Below, one piece after another: positions 1-10,924 of a DNA stretch of 64,000 nt. The notes beneath the pieces are model-generated. The model had not been told where the DNA came from. It did not search any database and saw only the letters and a list, made by a program, of their open reading frames with translations. The first letter of the stretch is position 1, and each line of letters begins with the position of its first letter. The stretch is from assembly GCA_963924555.1 (NCBI GenBank), contig OZ004583.1, positions 8,136,582 through 8,200,581 on the forward strand. The letters run 5' to 3'. The position numbers and the translations under genes were made by a program. This DNA is from Crambe crambe (lineage: Eukaryota; Porifera; Demospongiae; Poecilosclerida; Crambeidae).

Positions 1-2383
1 TATAACAATCACGATGAAGGTAATCCTTGGGGTAATCCAGATGGATTTAGTATCTTTATGAATGAGATCAAATTCGATGCTATGTATTAGCTATTACAGC
101 TATTAATTTCAAGATCAGTTAACACTTGCTACATTCCCCTATAGGCAATACTGTAGCTAGTAAACTTACTCTTTTGTTTGAAACATTTGGAGGTGTGAGA
201 TATCACAGTGATCAGGAAACTGACAAGTAGAAGGAATATGCCCACAACCAAAAGCCCTAGGTCAGTAGCAGTCAGGCGAACAGCAACTACGTAATAGCAA
301 GAAAATAGAATATTATCTTGGAATGGTGAAATTTGCTGGCTATATTACATCCTTCAGTCATGAAACTTCTTCTTGACCTGTAGAAAGTGGAGTTTACTCT
401 CACTTCAACCTGAAAGTAGTACAAAGTTGAAGCATCCATCAGTGGCAGGGGAGAGGGTGAGTTCAAGGACACGTTCAGGTGGTTGTCAAAGTTCTCACAG
501 GAAGAGTCCTGGCCATATTGTACAACACAAGATCCTTTAGCCAGGACAGAGGAGCAGACAAGAGTAGTAACACAGTCTTCAAATGTCAGTATATGACGTA
601 AGTCTTCTGACTGTAGCAAGTTTCCTGTTGAATCAAGATCATAACTGATCAGTTGCCAGCTCAGCAACATACCTATTGATTGGCCAAAAGCATTGACAGA
701 ATAGATGGAGACAAGATAGTTTTGACTTTGGGAGGAAGAGAGGGTGAAGGAGGTGGAACAGTGATTATTATTGCAGCTATCAGAGTTAACCACCCTCTCT
801 TCCAACCTCCCCCCTCTGCTGTCATTCAGAAATATTTTGTAATTGAGAAAGTTATCAAAGGAACAAACGTCAGATACGGATAAATGCTGAAGGAAGTAAC
901 GAGAGGATGGTAGCTATTCAACCTACTGTATAATGATTGTGCTTACCATTACTTACCATGTCATTATCAGCTGACTCAATGAATTTTCATTATAATATGT
1001 AAGAAATGACTCAATCTCAGGAATAAGTGGAACTGAATGAAGTCAGATTATTTGCATGATCCTGGTGGGTGAACTGAGAACTTTAATTACCTTGTGGGTG
1101 GACTATTATAGTACTAACAGCCCCTTCTTGGTTCCCACAGTTGATGGCACTGATATTGAAGGAGTAGTGTGTCCCCAGGACCAGTCCAGAGCAGCTGTAA
1201 TCCTCACTGGGTCTCGCCAGCTGGTCACTGAGACAGGAGGAGGGGGTGGGGCTTGCTACTATACGATAGATGGTCACATTATTCCCAGAGGAAAAGGAGG
1301 AAGATGACAATGATACATCTCTGAGGGAGATGATAATGGAACATTCCAGCAAAGGACGTGTGGGAGGTGCTGTAAAATGTATTTTGAAGGTTCATCATTA
1401 TTAATTATTATAGTTTACCTATGTATTGGAAATCTATTCCAGTGGTACTTCTGGTGCCTAGGCTCCCACATCTGATGTTGTTTCCTCCAAACATTTTTAT
1501 AGCAGACAAGTTAGCAGTTAGAGTAGAATAGAAGTTTGCTCTATCAAATGTGGCATCACTGTAGGAAGCATTCACTATCAGAATTGTCACCACATCTGTC
1601 CAGGGGGATGATGCTAGTGTCTCATTATATGGAAACTGATGGTTAGGATCATACGGATAAGCAGCTATTACATCATCATTGATGTACCATCTCAGTGTTG
1701 TGGATGGTAGGTCCACAGCAGTGCAGTTAAATGTCACTTGAGGACAAACTCCAGATGATAAGGTGACATTAGGAGATAATGCCACAGCTGTGAAATAATA
1801 CAATGTGATTATCTATAATAAGTTAAATCACATCTACAATCACTCACATCCTGTGACAAATCTCACATTTCCTATCATCATTATCCATGTGATCACCAAC
1901 AACAGTGAATTCTAAAGTGATCATGGGAAAATACATAGTTCCATAACAACATCCCTGTTTTACAAAATACTCTATGCTTGAAATGGCAAAGCAATTTCCC
2001 TACTCCTTGCAAGACTGTACACACAAAGATACAAAAGCAACAATTTTAGCTAGCTACGTACTAGCTCATGGGATGGTGAAGATATTAAGCTACTCACATA
2101 GCCAAGGCACTAAAATCTTTACTAAGGATTTAAGATATAAGGAGTCCTCACTACTTAAAGCAGCACAAGTCCTTTGCTTATTGGAATCAACCACTAACTG
2201 ACAAATCAGATTGATTAGCCCTAGGAACAGCATCATAATTATGGGAGTTACATTACTACCTACCTACGTATACAATCAAGTAGCAGCTATAAGCTAGTTT
2301 CTTGTAAGTAGATCATCTAAACAAGTTGTACGTACCTCATCAGTGGAGCCATTATCACTTGTCCTTACTGAACTCAGAAACAT
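1..2383 (-). pseudogene. Receptor copy A: Ig/FN3 three-TM receptor, partial at window edge, in-frame stop
   Basis: Leftmost copy of the tandem receptor family; its 3' end lies beyond base 1. Exons deduced from GT-AG and phase: 2383-2336 (start ATG), 1911-1848 (hydrophobic leader), 1787-1419 (Ig), 1369-1091 (FN3-1), 1032-947 and 886-673 (FN3-2), 624-349 (third sandwich module), 286-170 (TM1), 53-1 (start of TM2 exon). The Ig exon has the Cys-Trp-Cys pattern (FNC, LRW, IRC). In the first FN3-2 exon the codon CAA of the sister copies is TAA (953-955), which stops the frame and creates a new GTAAGT. Skipping both FN3-2 exons would keep phase, so a shorter isoform is possible. The intron between 673 and 624 is only 48 nt and is also open to read-through. 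Likely a recent pseudogene or an isoform-restricted copy. Confidence 0.65.
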
Positions 2384-2623
2384 GACTTAATTCCTCTGCT
2401 TAGTTCTTGCTACTGTTAACTATAATAGATAACCTTTACCATACCAAATTATAGTTTATCAAACTCCTTAACCATGCCAAAATTAATTTGAGTTTATCAA
2501 AACTCCTTTATCATACCAACAGCATAGCTATAATCTATGTATGATTCACTCAATGGAAGTTTCACTAACAATATATTTAAGTTGTTAGACTTTTAGTCAG
2601 CAAACATGAATATCTCGTCACTT

Positions 2624-5561
2624 TCACTCCGGATGCTTAGTCAGTCCATACACTATGTTCTTTTCCATCACTATCTCTCCATGACCATCGCTCACACCAT
2701 ACACCTGGTTTGCCTTCATCTCTATGTTGGGAGACTGGGATGTGTTGACACCATGAGCAGCTGCTAATTCCTCTCCCCTTGTACCTATAATGAAGAAGAT
2801 CTATTGTGTTCACCAATGTGTGTGGTGCAACTCACTCACCTCTTAAATAAGGAAAGGTGAATACTGCAGTAATCAGGAAACTGATAACTGAGAGAACGAA
2901 GGCTGAGACTATGAGACAGTCCCGAGTAGACTGCCAAGCAGGATCACATGTGTCTGTATAAACACAACAACTAATGGGGAGCATGCTTGCAGAGTAGTTT
3001 TAGTTCCAAAAAGCAGCTTAATGTGTACTACTAGAAAGTGTAAGATGAAATACTTAGATGTATGGGTAGCTAAAGCAATCACTTACTTTTCTGTGGTCCA
3101 ACATAAGCATTTACTGTTATCCACAGGCAGACAGATGCCAGTATAATAGCACTGATGATGAAGGTAATCCTTGGAGTGATCCAGATGAATTTCGTACCTT
3201 AATGAGATTAATGATTGCATATTTTATGCTAGCTACAAGGTTTATATATGTAACTTCAAGATCAGTTAACACTTGCTACTAGGCAATACTGGTAGCTAGT
3301 AAACTTACTCTTTCGCTTGAAACATTTAGAGGTGTGCACAGTGATCAGGAAACCGGCAAGTAGAAGGAGTATGCCCACAGTCAAAAGCCCTAGGTTAGAT
3401 GCAGTCAGGAAAATGGCAACTAAGTAATAGAAAAAAATCATTATTTGGGAAAGCTGAAATTGGCTAAATCTTTACACTCTCCAGTCATGAAACTTCTTCT
3501 TGACCTGTAGGAAGTGGAGTTTACCCTCACTTCAACCTGAAAGTAGTACTGAGTTGAAGCATCCATCAGTGGCAAGGGAGAGGGTGAGTTCAAGGACACA
3601 TTCAGGTGATTGTCAAAGTTTTCATAGGAGGAGTCCCGGCCATATTGGACAATACAAGGTCCTTCAGCCAGGACAGAGGAGCAGAGAAGAGTAGTAACAC
3701 AGTCTTCAAATGTCAGTATATGACTTAAAGCCTCTGACTGTAGCAAGTTTCCTGTTGAATCAAGATCATAACTGATCAGTTGTAAAATAATGTAGCCAGC
3801 TCAGCTACGTACCTATTGATTGTCCAAAAGCATTGACAGCATAGATGGAGACAAGATAGTTTTGACTTGGGGAGGAAGAGAGGGTGAAAATGGTGAAACA
3901 GAGATTATTATAGCAGCTATCAGAGTTAACCACCCTCTCTTCCAACCTCCCCCCTCTGCTATCATTCAGGAATATTGTGTAGTAGAGAGAGTTGTCAACG
4001 GAACAAACGTCAGATATGGATAAATGCTGGAGGAAGTGATGAGAGGATGGTAGCTATTCAACCTAGCTACTGTATAATGATTGTGCTTACCATTACTTGC
4101 CATGTCATTGTCAACTGACTCAGTGAATTTTCATTATAATATGTAAGAAATGATTCAATCTCAGGAATAAGTGGAACTGAATGGAGTCAGATTATTTATA
4201 TCATTTACCTATTTTTGGACTATGAACATTAATCACCTTGTGGGTGAACTATGATAGTATTCTCAGCCCCTTCTTGGTTCCCACAGTTGATGGCACTGAC
4301 ATTGAAGGAATAGCGTGTCCCCAGGACCAGTCCAGAGCAGCTGCAATCCTCGCTGGGTCTCACCAGCTGGTCACTGAGACAGGAAGAGGTGGTGGGGCTT
4401 GCTACTACGTGATAGTTGGTCACATTATTCCCAGAGGAAAAGGAAGAGGACAATGATACATCTCTGGGGGAGATGATAAGGGAACATTCCAGCAAAGGAC
4501 GTGTGGGAGGGGCTGTAAAATGTATTTTGAAGGTCCATCATTATTAATTATTATAGTTTACCTATGTATTGGAAATCTATTCCAGTGGTACTTCTGGTGC
4601 CTGGGCTCCCACAACTGATGCTATTTCCTCCAAGCATTACTAAAGCAGACAAGTTAGCAGTTAGAGTAGAGTAGAAGTTTGCTCTATCAAAACTGCTATC
4701 ACTGTAGGAGGCCTCCACTATCTGAATCATCACAACATCTGTCCAGGGGGATGATGTTATTGTCTCATTGTACGGAAACTGGTGGGTAGGGACAAATGGA
4801 TAAGAAGCTATTGTGTCATCATCAATGAACCATCTCAGTGTTGTGGATGGTAGGTCCACAGCAGTGCAGTTAAATGTCACTTGAGGACAAACTCCAGATG
4901 ATAAGGTGACATTAGGAGATAATTCAATGGCTGTAAAAATACAATGTGATTTATCTACAGTAAGTTAAATCACATCTACTAAGACTCACATCCTGTGATA
5001 AATCTCATATTTGCTATCATCATCAGACATGTGATCACCAACAACAGTGAACTCTAAAGTTGTGGGAAAACACATACAATGAGAAGTTTTATAACAACAT
5101 TCCTAGTTTTTACAAAACTTGAAATGGCAATCCCTACTCCATGCACAAGTGTACATGCGAAAAGATAAAGACAACAATTTAGCTAGCTACGTACTAGCTT
5201 ATGGAAGGTGAAGAGATTTGCTTACAGGCACTGAAACCTGTACTAAAGATCTAAGATATTAGTTTAGATAACCAAGAAGTCCTCACTACTTAAAGCCCCA
5301 AAGCCCAAGTCCTTCACTTATTGGAATCTGACCAATCAGATTGCTTGATTCCATGTAGCTACTGGCTACCTTTGGCACTTTTCTATTAGTCCTAGGAACA
5401 GTATCATAATTATGGGAGTTACATTACCACCTACGTATACAATCAATAACTATTGTGGCAGCTACAAGCTAGTTTCTAGTGAGTAGATCATCTACGTAAT
5501 AAACAAGTTGTACCTCATCAGTGGAGCCATTATCAGTTGTCCTCACTGAACTCAACGACAT
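2624..5561 (-). CDS. Receptor copy B: intact Ig + FN3 receptor with three hydrophobic segments, 609 aa
   Basis: Eleven exons: 5561-5514, 5053-4990, 4930-4562, 4512-4237, 4176-4091, 4026-3813, 3751-3476, 3419-3309, 3197-3087, 2953-2840, 2784-2624; total 1830 nt with no internal stop. Residues 1-16 start MSLSSV; about 19-32 is a hydrophobic leader (LLLVITCLMMIA). An Ig-like domain (about 38-160) has Cys, Trp and Cys in the expected order. FN3-1 (161-252) ends with the FN3-typical YSFNVSAINCGNQEG. FN3-2 (253-352) is split over two exons. A third sandwich-like module (353-444) is Cys-rich. Hydrophobic segments lie near 449-470, 489-510 and 528-548, each on its own 111-114 nt phase-1 exon, with a Cys-containing loop (TCDPAW) before the third. 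The tail (550-609) carries NQVYGVS and NIVYGLT. Predicted N-out/C-in surface receptor; ligand unknown. Splice sites are inferred, not shown by transcripts. Confidence 0.8.
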
Positions 5562-5762
5562 GACTTGCTTGATTCTTGTTTTGGCTGCTACTGTTAGCTC
5601 ATAAATATAGCTAGAGCCTTTACCAAATTATAGTTTATAAAAACTCCTTTACAATACCAAGTCATAAACTTAACAACATACGTAGCTGATTCACTCAATG
5701 CAAGTTTCACTAACAATGTAGCTATTTACTTTAAAAGTCATAGTCAGCAACATGAACATCCC

Positions 5763-7485
5763 TCACTCCTGATGTTTAGTCAGTCCATACACTATGTTCT
5801 TCTCCATCACTATCTCTCCACGTCCATCACTCACACCATACACATGGTTTGTCTTCATCACTATGTTGGGAGACTGGGAGGTGTTGACACCATGAGCAGC
5901 TGCCAATTCCTCTCCCCTTGTACCTATCATGAAGAGGATCAATACGTCACCATTGTGTTCACCAATGTGTGTGGTGTAACTCACTCACCTCTTAAATAAG
6001 GAAAGGTGAATACTGCAGTAATCAGGAAACTGATAACTAAGAGAACGAAGGCTGAGGCTATAAGACAGTCTCGAGTAAAACAACAGATAGTGACTTTTCA
6101 GTGGCTACATAAGTAACAACTCAAAAGTGTAGGGTAGATAAGGAAACAGGGGTAAATAATGAAAGTGATATCCTACTGTTCCATATAAACCCATCTAGAT
6201 AGCTAAGTAGCTAGCCACATTGTGCGGGTAGCTAATGTAATCACTTACTTTTCTGTGGTCCAACATAAGCAGCTACTTACTGTTATCCACAGACAAACAG
6301 ATGCCAGGATTGTAACAACCATGATGAAGAAATTCCTTGGAGTGATCCAGATGGATTTAGTACCTTGAGATTAATGATTGCATATTTGTATTAATTAGTC
6401 AGGTTTATAGCTATTCTAGTAACTCTTTTGTTTGAAATGCTTAGAGGTGTGAGATATCACAGTGATCAGGAAACTGACAAGTAGAAGGAATATATGCCCA
6501 CAGTCAAAAGCCCTAGGTTAGTAGCAGTTAGGCGAATAGCCACTAATAGCAAGAAAAGAGAATATTGAATATCATTAGCTAGCTATGGTGAATTTTCTGG
6601 CTATTATATTACATCCTCCAGTCATGAAACTTCTTCTTGACCTGTAGAAAGTGGAGTTTACCCTCACTTCAACCTGAAAGTAGTACTGAGTTGAAGCATC
6701 CATCAGTGGCAGGGGAGAGGGTGAGTTCAAGGACACATTTAGGTGGTTGTCAAGGTTCTCATAGGAGGAGTCCTGACCATATTGGACAACACAAGGTCCT
6801 TCAGCCAGGACAGAGGAACAGAGAAGAGAAGAGTAGTAACACAATCTTCAAATGTTAGTGTAAGATTCGAAACTTCTGAGTAATGGAGTAATGAGATGAT
6901 AAGGTGACATTAGGGGATAGCTGAACAGCTGTAAAATAATAATAATGATTGTGTTATGTAGTAATTATAATGCTGTCTCTCAGGCTGTAGGTATCTGTAA
7001 TGACTCACATCCTGTGACAAATCTCATATTTGCTATCATCAGACATGTGATCACAGACAACAGTGAGCTCTAAAGTGATCATGGGAAATACAGGCAGTGA
7101 ACCCATTAGAAGTTCCATAACCTCGTTTACAAATATTGTTATGCTTGAAATGGCAGTTAATTTCCCAAGATTTTTATGCTGCATAACTACATGACTGTAT
7201 GCTATGTACGTAGTTGAGCATTGAAGCCTAGGGATCTGTGATATTAGTTCAGAAATCCAAGGCATCCTCACTATTAAAAGATTAATAGTTTAGCTTTTAT
7301 AAATAATATTACTGGTATGTCACTGTCACGTACATACCTGTAATATCAATTCTCATAAAATTTAATAGTTAAATTCTGATTGCTAACTAAATAGCTAGTC
7401 TCATGAGAATCAGCCTAGATAGATGAAATACAAGTTGTACACATACCTTATCAGTGGAGCCATTATCAGTTGTCCTCAGCAACAT
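5763..7485 (-). pseudogene. Receptor copy C: internally deleted, frameshifted copy
   Basis: Same family as its neighbours but only about 1.7 kb. The first exon (7485-7447, starting MLLRTT) and leader exon (7069-7009) are present. The Ig exon is cut after its first about 14 codons (near 6893) and joins directly to a third-module exon, so most of Ig and both FN3 modules are gone. Further lesions against sister copies: a 5-bp insertion near 6829-6835 (duplicated AGAAG), a 2-bp insertion in TM1 near 6491-6495, the TM1 donor changed from GTAAGT to GTTACT (6418-6423), a 4-bp insertion in the TM2 exon, and loss of the 5' half and acceptor of the TM3 exon near 6078. The tail exon (5923-5763) is still open, with both VYG motifs. 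Clearly non-functional as the full receptor. Confidence 0.85.
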
Positions 7486-7839
7486 GACTTTCCCTGCTTC
7501 TTGTACACTGCTACTTTTACAATTAGTTATTTCATTTTTATTAGCTACGTAGATCTCTTTCCTTACTAAATAATTATGGTCAACTGAAACTGAAAACACT
7601 ACCATAACGCAGCATGGTTATATTTATAGCTGATATTAGGTAATATTAGTAGCTATTAATTTCCATATAAGTGCCTCTCTGTTGCAGTTATTAGAGTTCA
7701 AATGCAACATGAATATATCTTCATTGTTATAGCTTACTTATAATTCTATTTTGTACAAATTTCATGTGATTAATTTTTGTTATTGAACATGACCACAAAA
7801 ATAAATCAATATCAAAAAGTTTCCCAATCTACAGTATTT

Positions 7840-10686
7840 TCACTCTGAATGTTTAGTCAGTCCATATACTATGTTCTTCTCCATCACTATCTCTCCACGT
7901 CCATGGAGGATACCACTCACACCATACACCTGGTTTGCCTTCATCTTTATGTTGGGAGACTGGGAGGTGTTGACACCATGACCAGCTGCCAATTCCTCTC
8001 CCCTTGTACCTATAATGAATATATCACCATTGTGTTTACCAATGAGTGTGATGCAACTCACTCACCTCTTGAATAAGGAATGGCGAATACTGTAGTAATC
8101 AGGAAACTGATAACTGAGAGAACGAAGGCTGAGACTATGAGACAGTCTCGAGTAGACTGCCAAGCAAGGTCACATGTGTCTGTATGAAACAGTAGATGGG
8201 GAAAGTACTTGCAGAGCATTTTTAGTTCCAAAGCAGGCTACGTATAAGCAATGTGTGTACATAGGCACTTACTTTTCTGTGGTCCAACATAAGCAGCTAC
8301 TGTTATCCACAGGCAAATGGATGTCAGTATAATAGCACTGATGATGAAGGTAATCCTTGGAGTGATCCAGATGAATTTAGTACCTTAAACGAGATTAATG
8401 ATTGCAACTTCAAGACCACCTACATATAGGCAATACTGTAACTAACTTACCCCTTTGCCTGAAACATTTAGAGGTGTGAGATATCACAGTGATCAGGAAA
8501 CTGACAAGTAGAAGGAATATGCCCACAGTCGAAAGCCCTAGGTTAGTAGCAGTCAGTAGAATAGGAACTAATATTAAGTAATAGGAAAAAATCATTATCC
8601 TGAAATTGGCCAAATCTTTACATCCTCCAGTCATGAAACTTCTTCTTGACCTGTAGAAAGTGGAGTTTACCCTCACTTCAACCTGAAAGTAGTACTGGGT
8701 TGAAGCATCCATCAGTGGCAGGGGAGAGGGTGAGCTTAAGGACACATTCTGGTAGTTGTCAAAGTTCTCATAGGAGGAGTCCTGGCCATATTGGACAACA
8801 CAAGGTCCTTCAGCCAGGATAGAGGAGCAGAGAAGAGTAGTAACACAGTCTTCAAATGTCAGTATATAACTTAAAGCCCCTGACTGTAGCAAGCTTCCTG
8901 TTGAATCAAGATCATAACTGATCAGTCGTAAAACAATGTAGGCTAAGCACCTATTGATTGTCCAAAAGCATTGACAGCATAGACGGAGACCAGATAGTTT
9001 TGACTTGGGGAGGAAGAAAGGGTGAAGGAGGTGGAACAGAGATCATTATTGCAGCTATCAGAGTTAACCACCTTCTCTTCCAACCTCCCCCCTCTGCTGT
9101 CATTCAGGAATATTGAGTAATTGAGAGAGTTGTCAAAGGAACAAACGTCAGATACGGATAAATGCTGAAGGAAGTAATGAGAGGATGGTAGCTATTCAAC
9201 CTACTGTATAATGATTGTGCTTACCATTACTTGCCATGTCACTGTCAACTGACTCAGTGAAATTTCATCATAATATGCAGAAAGTGACTCGATTACAGGA
9301 ATAAGTGGAACTGAATGAAGTCAGATTATTTCCAATAATCTTTCTCCAACTGGATATTTACCTTGTGGGTGGACTGTGATAGTACTCTCAGTCCCTTCTT
9401 GGTTCCCACAGTTGATGGCACTGACTGTGAAGGAGTAACGTGTCCCCAGATCCAATCCAGAGCAGCTGTAATCCTCGCTGGGTCTCACCAACTGGTCAGT
9501 GGGACAGGAGGAGGGGGTGGGGCTTGCTACTATATGATAGTTGGTCACATTTTTCCCAGAAGAGAAGGAGGAAGACCATTCAAAGGACAATGATACATCT
9601 CTGGGGGAGATGATAAGGGAACATTCCAGCAAAGGACGTGTGGGAGGTGCTGTAAAATGTATTTTGAAGGTCCATCATTATTAATTATTGTAGTTTACCT
9701 ATGTATTGGAAATCTATTCCAGTGGTACTTCTGGTGCCTAAGCTCCCACAACTGATGTTATTTCCTCCAAGCATTACTAAAGCAGACAAGTTAGCAGTTA
9801 GAGTAGAGTAGAAGTTTGCTCTATCACGACTGCTGTCACTGTAAGAAGCCTCCACTATCTGAATAGTCACCACATCTGTCAGGTTAGGTGATTCTACTCC
9901 CAGATCATATGGAAACTGATGGTTAGGGTTGTATGGATAAGCAGCTATTATGTCATCATTGATGAACCATCTCAGTGTTGTGGATGGTAGGTCCACAACA
10001 GTGCAGTTAAATGTCACTTGAGGACAAACTCCAGATGATAAGGTGACATTAGGAGATAATTCAATGGCTGTAAAAATACAATGTGATTGTCTACAGTTAG
10101 TTAAATCACATCTACTAAGACTTACATGTTGTCATATTTGCTATCATCATCAGACATGTGATCACCAACAACATTGAACTCTAAAGTTGTGGGAAAACAC
10201 ATACAATGAAAAGTTTTATAACAATATTCCAGGTTTACAATACTTGAAAAATAGCATAGCAATTTCCCCTACTCTTTGCACGACTGTACACATAAAAATA
10301 CAAGAACAACAATTTAGCTAGCTACTAGCTTATGGAATGGTGAAGATTTAGCTACTTGCATAGCTAAGGCACTAAAACCTTTGCTAGGGGTCTAAGATAG
10401 AAATCCAATGAGTCCTCACTACTTAAGGCCCAAAGCCCAAGTCCTTCACTTATTGGAATCAACTGACCAATTGATTCCATGTAGCTACTGGCTACCTTTG
10501 GCACTTTTCTATTAGTCCTAGGAACAGTATCATAATTATGGGAGTTACATTACCACCTACATATACAATCAATAACATTGTGGCAGCTACAAGCTAGTTT
10601 CTAGTGAGTAGATCATCTACGTAATAAACAAGTTGTACCTCATCAGTGGAGCCATTATCAGTTGTCCTCACTGAACTCAGCAACAT
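7840..10686 (-). CDS. Receptor copy D: intact Ig + FN3 receptor with three hydrophobic segments, 615 aa
   Basis: Eleven exons: 10686-10639, 10180-10126, 10067-9699, 9649-9362, 9310-9225, 9164-8951, 8897-8622, 8567-8451, 8383-8273, 8179-8066, 8009-7840; total 1848 nt, stop-free. Same domain order as copy B. FN3-1 keeps the canonical strand residues SLSFEWSSS that copies A and B have lost, so D may be nearer the ancestral state. The leader exon contains its own ATG (MLLVITCLMMIA), so translation could start there or at the upstream MLLSSV exon. The tail has a 3-residue expansion (VSGILHGRGE) between the two motifs NQVYGVS and NIVYGLT. The donor after FN3-2 (GTGCTT) is weak. Several N-x-S/T sites in the ectodomain suggest glycosylation. 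Confidence 0.8.
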
Positions 10687-10924
10687 GACTTAGCTAATTC
10701 CCCTGTTTAGTTCTTGCTATTGTTAACTATTGATACAAAAGTTATAGTTTATCAAACTCTTAAATTTGATTATCAAAACTCCTTTATCATACCTTACCAT
10801 ACCAAGTCAAAACTGAACAGCATAACTAGTATGATCTATATATTATGATTCACTTGATGTAAGTTTCACTAATAATATATTTAAGTTGTTAGACTTAGTC
10901 AGCAACATGAATATCTCATCACTT

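Noticed and set aside
680..883. Plus-strand open frames across the receptor array (also 3500, 3820, 5772, 9363, 10886)
   Set aside because: They are antisense shadows of the FN3, third-module and tail exons. They recur only because the minus-strand exons are duplicated.
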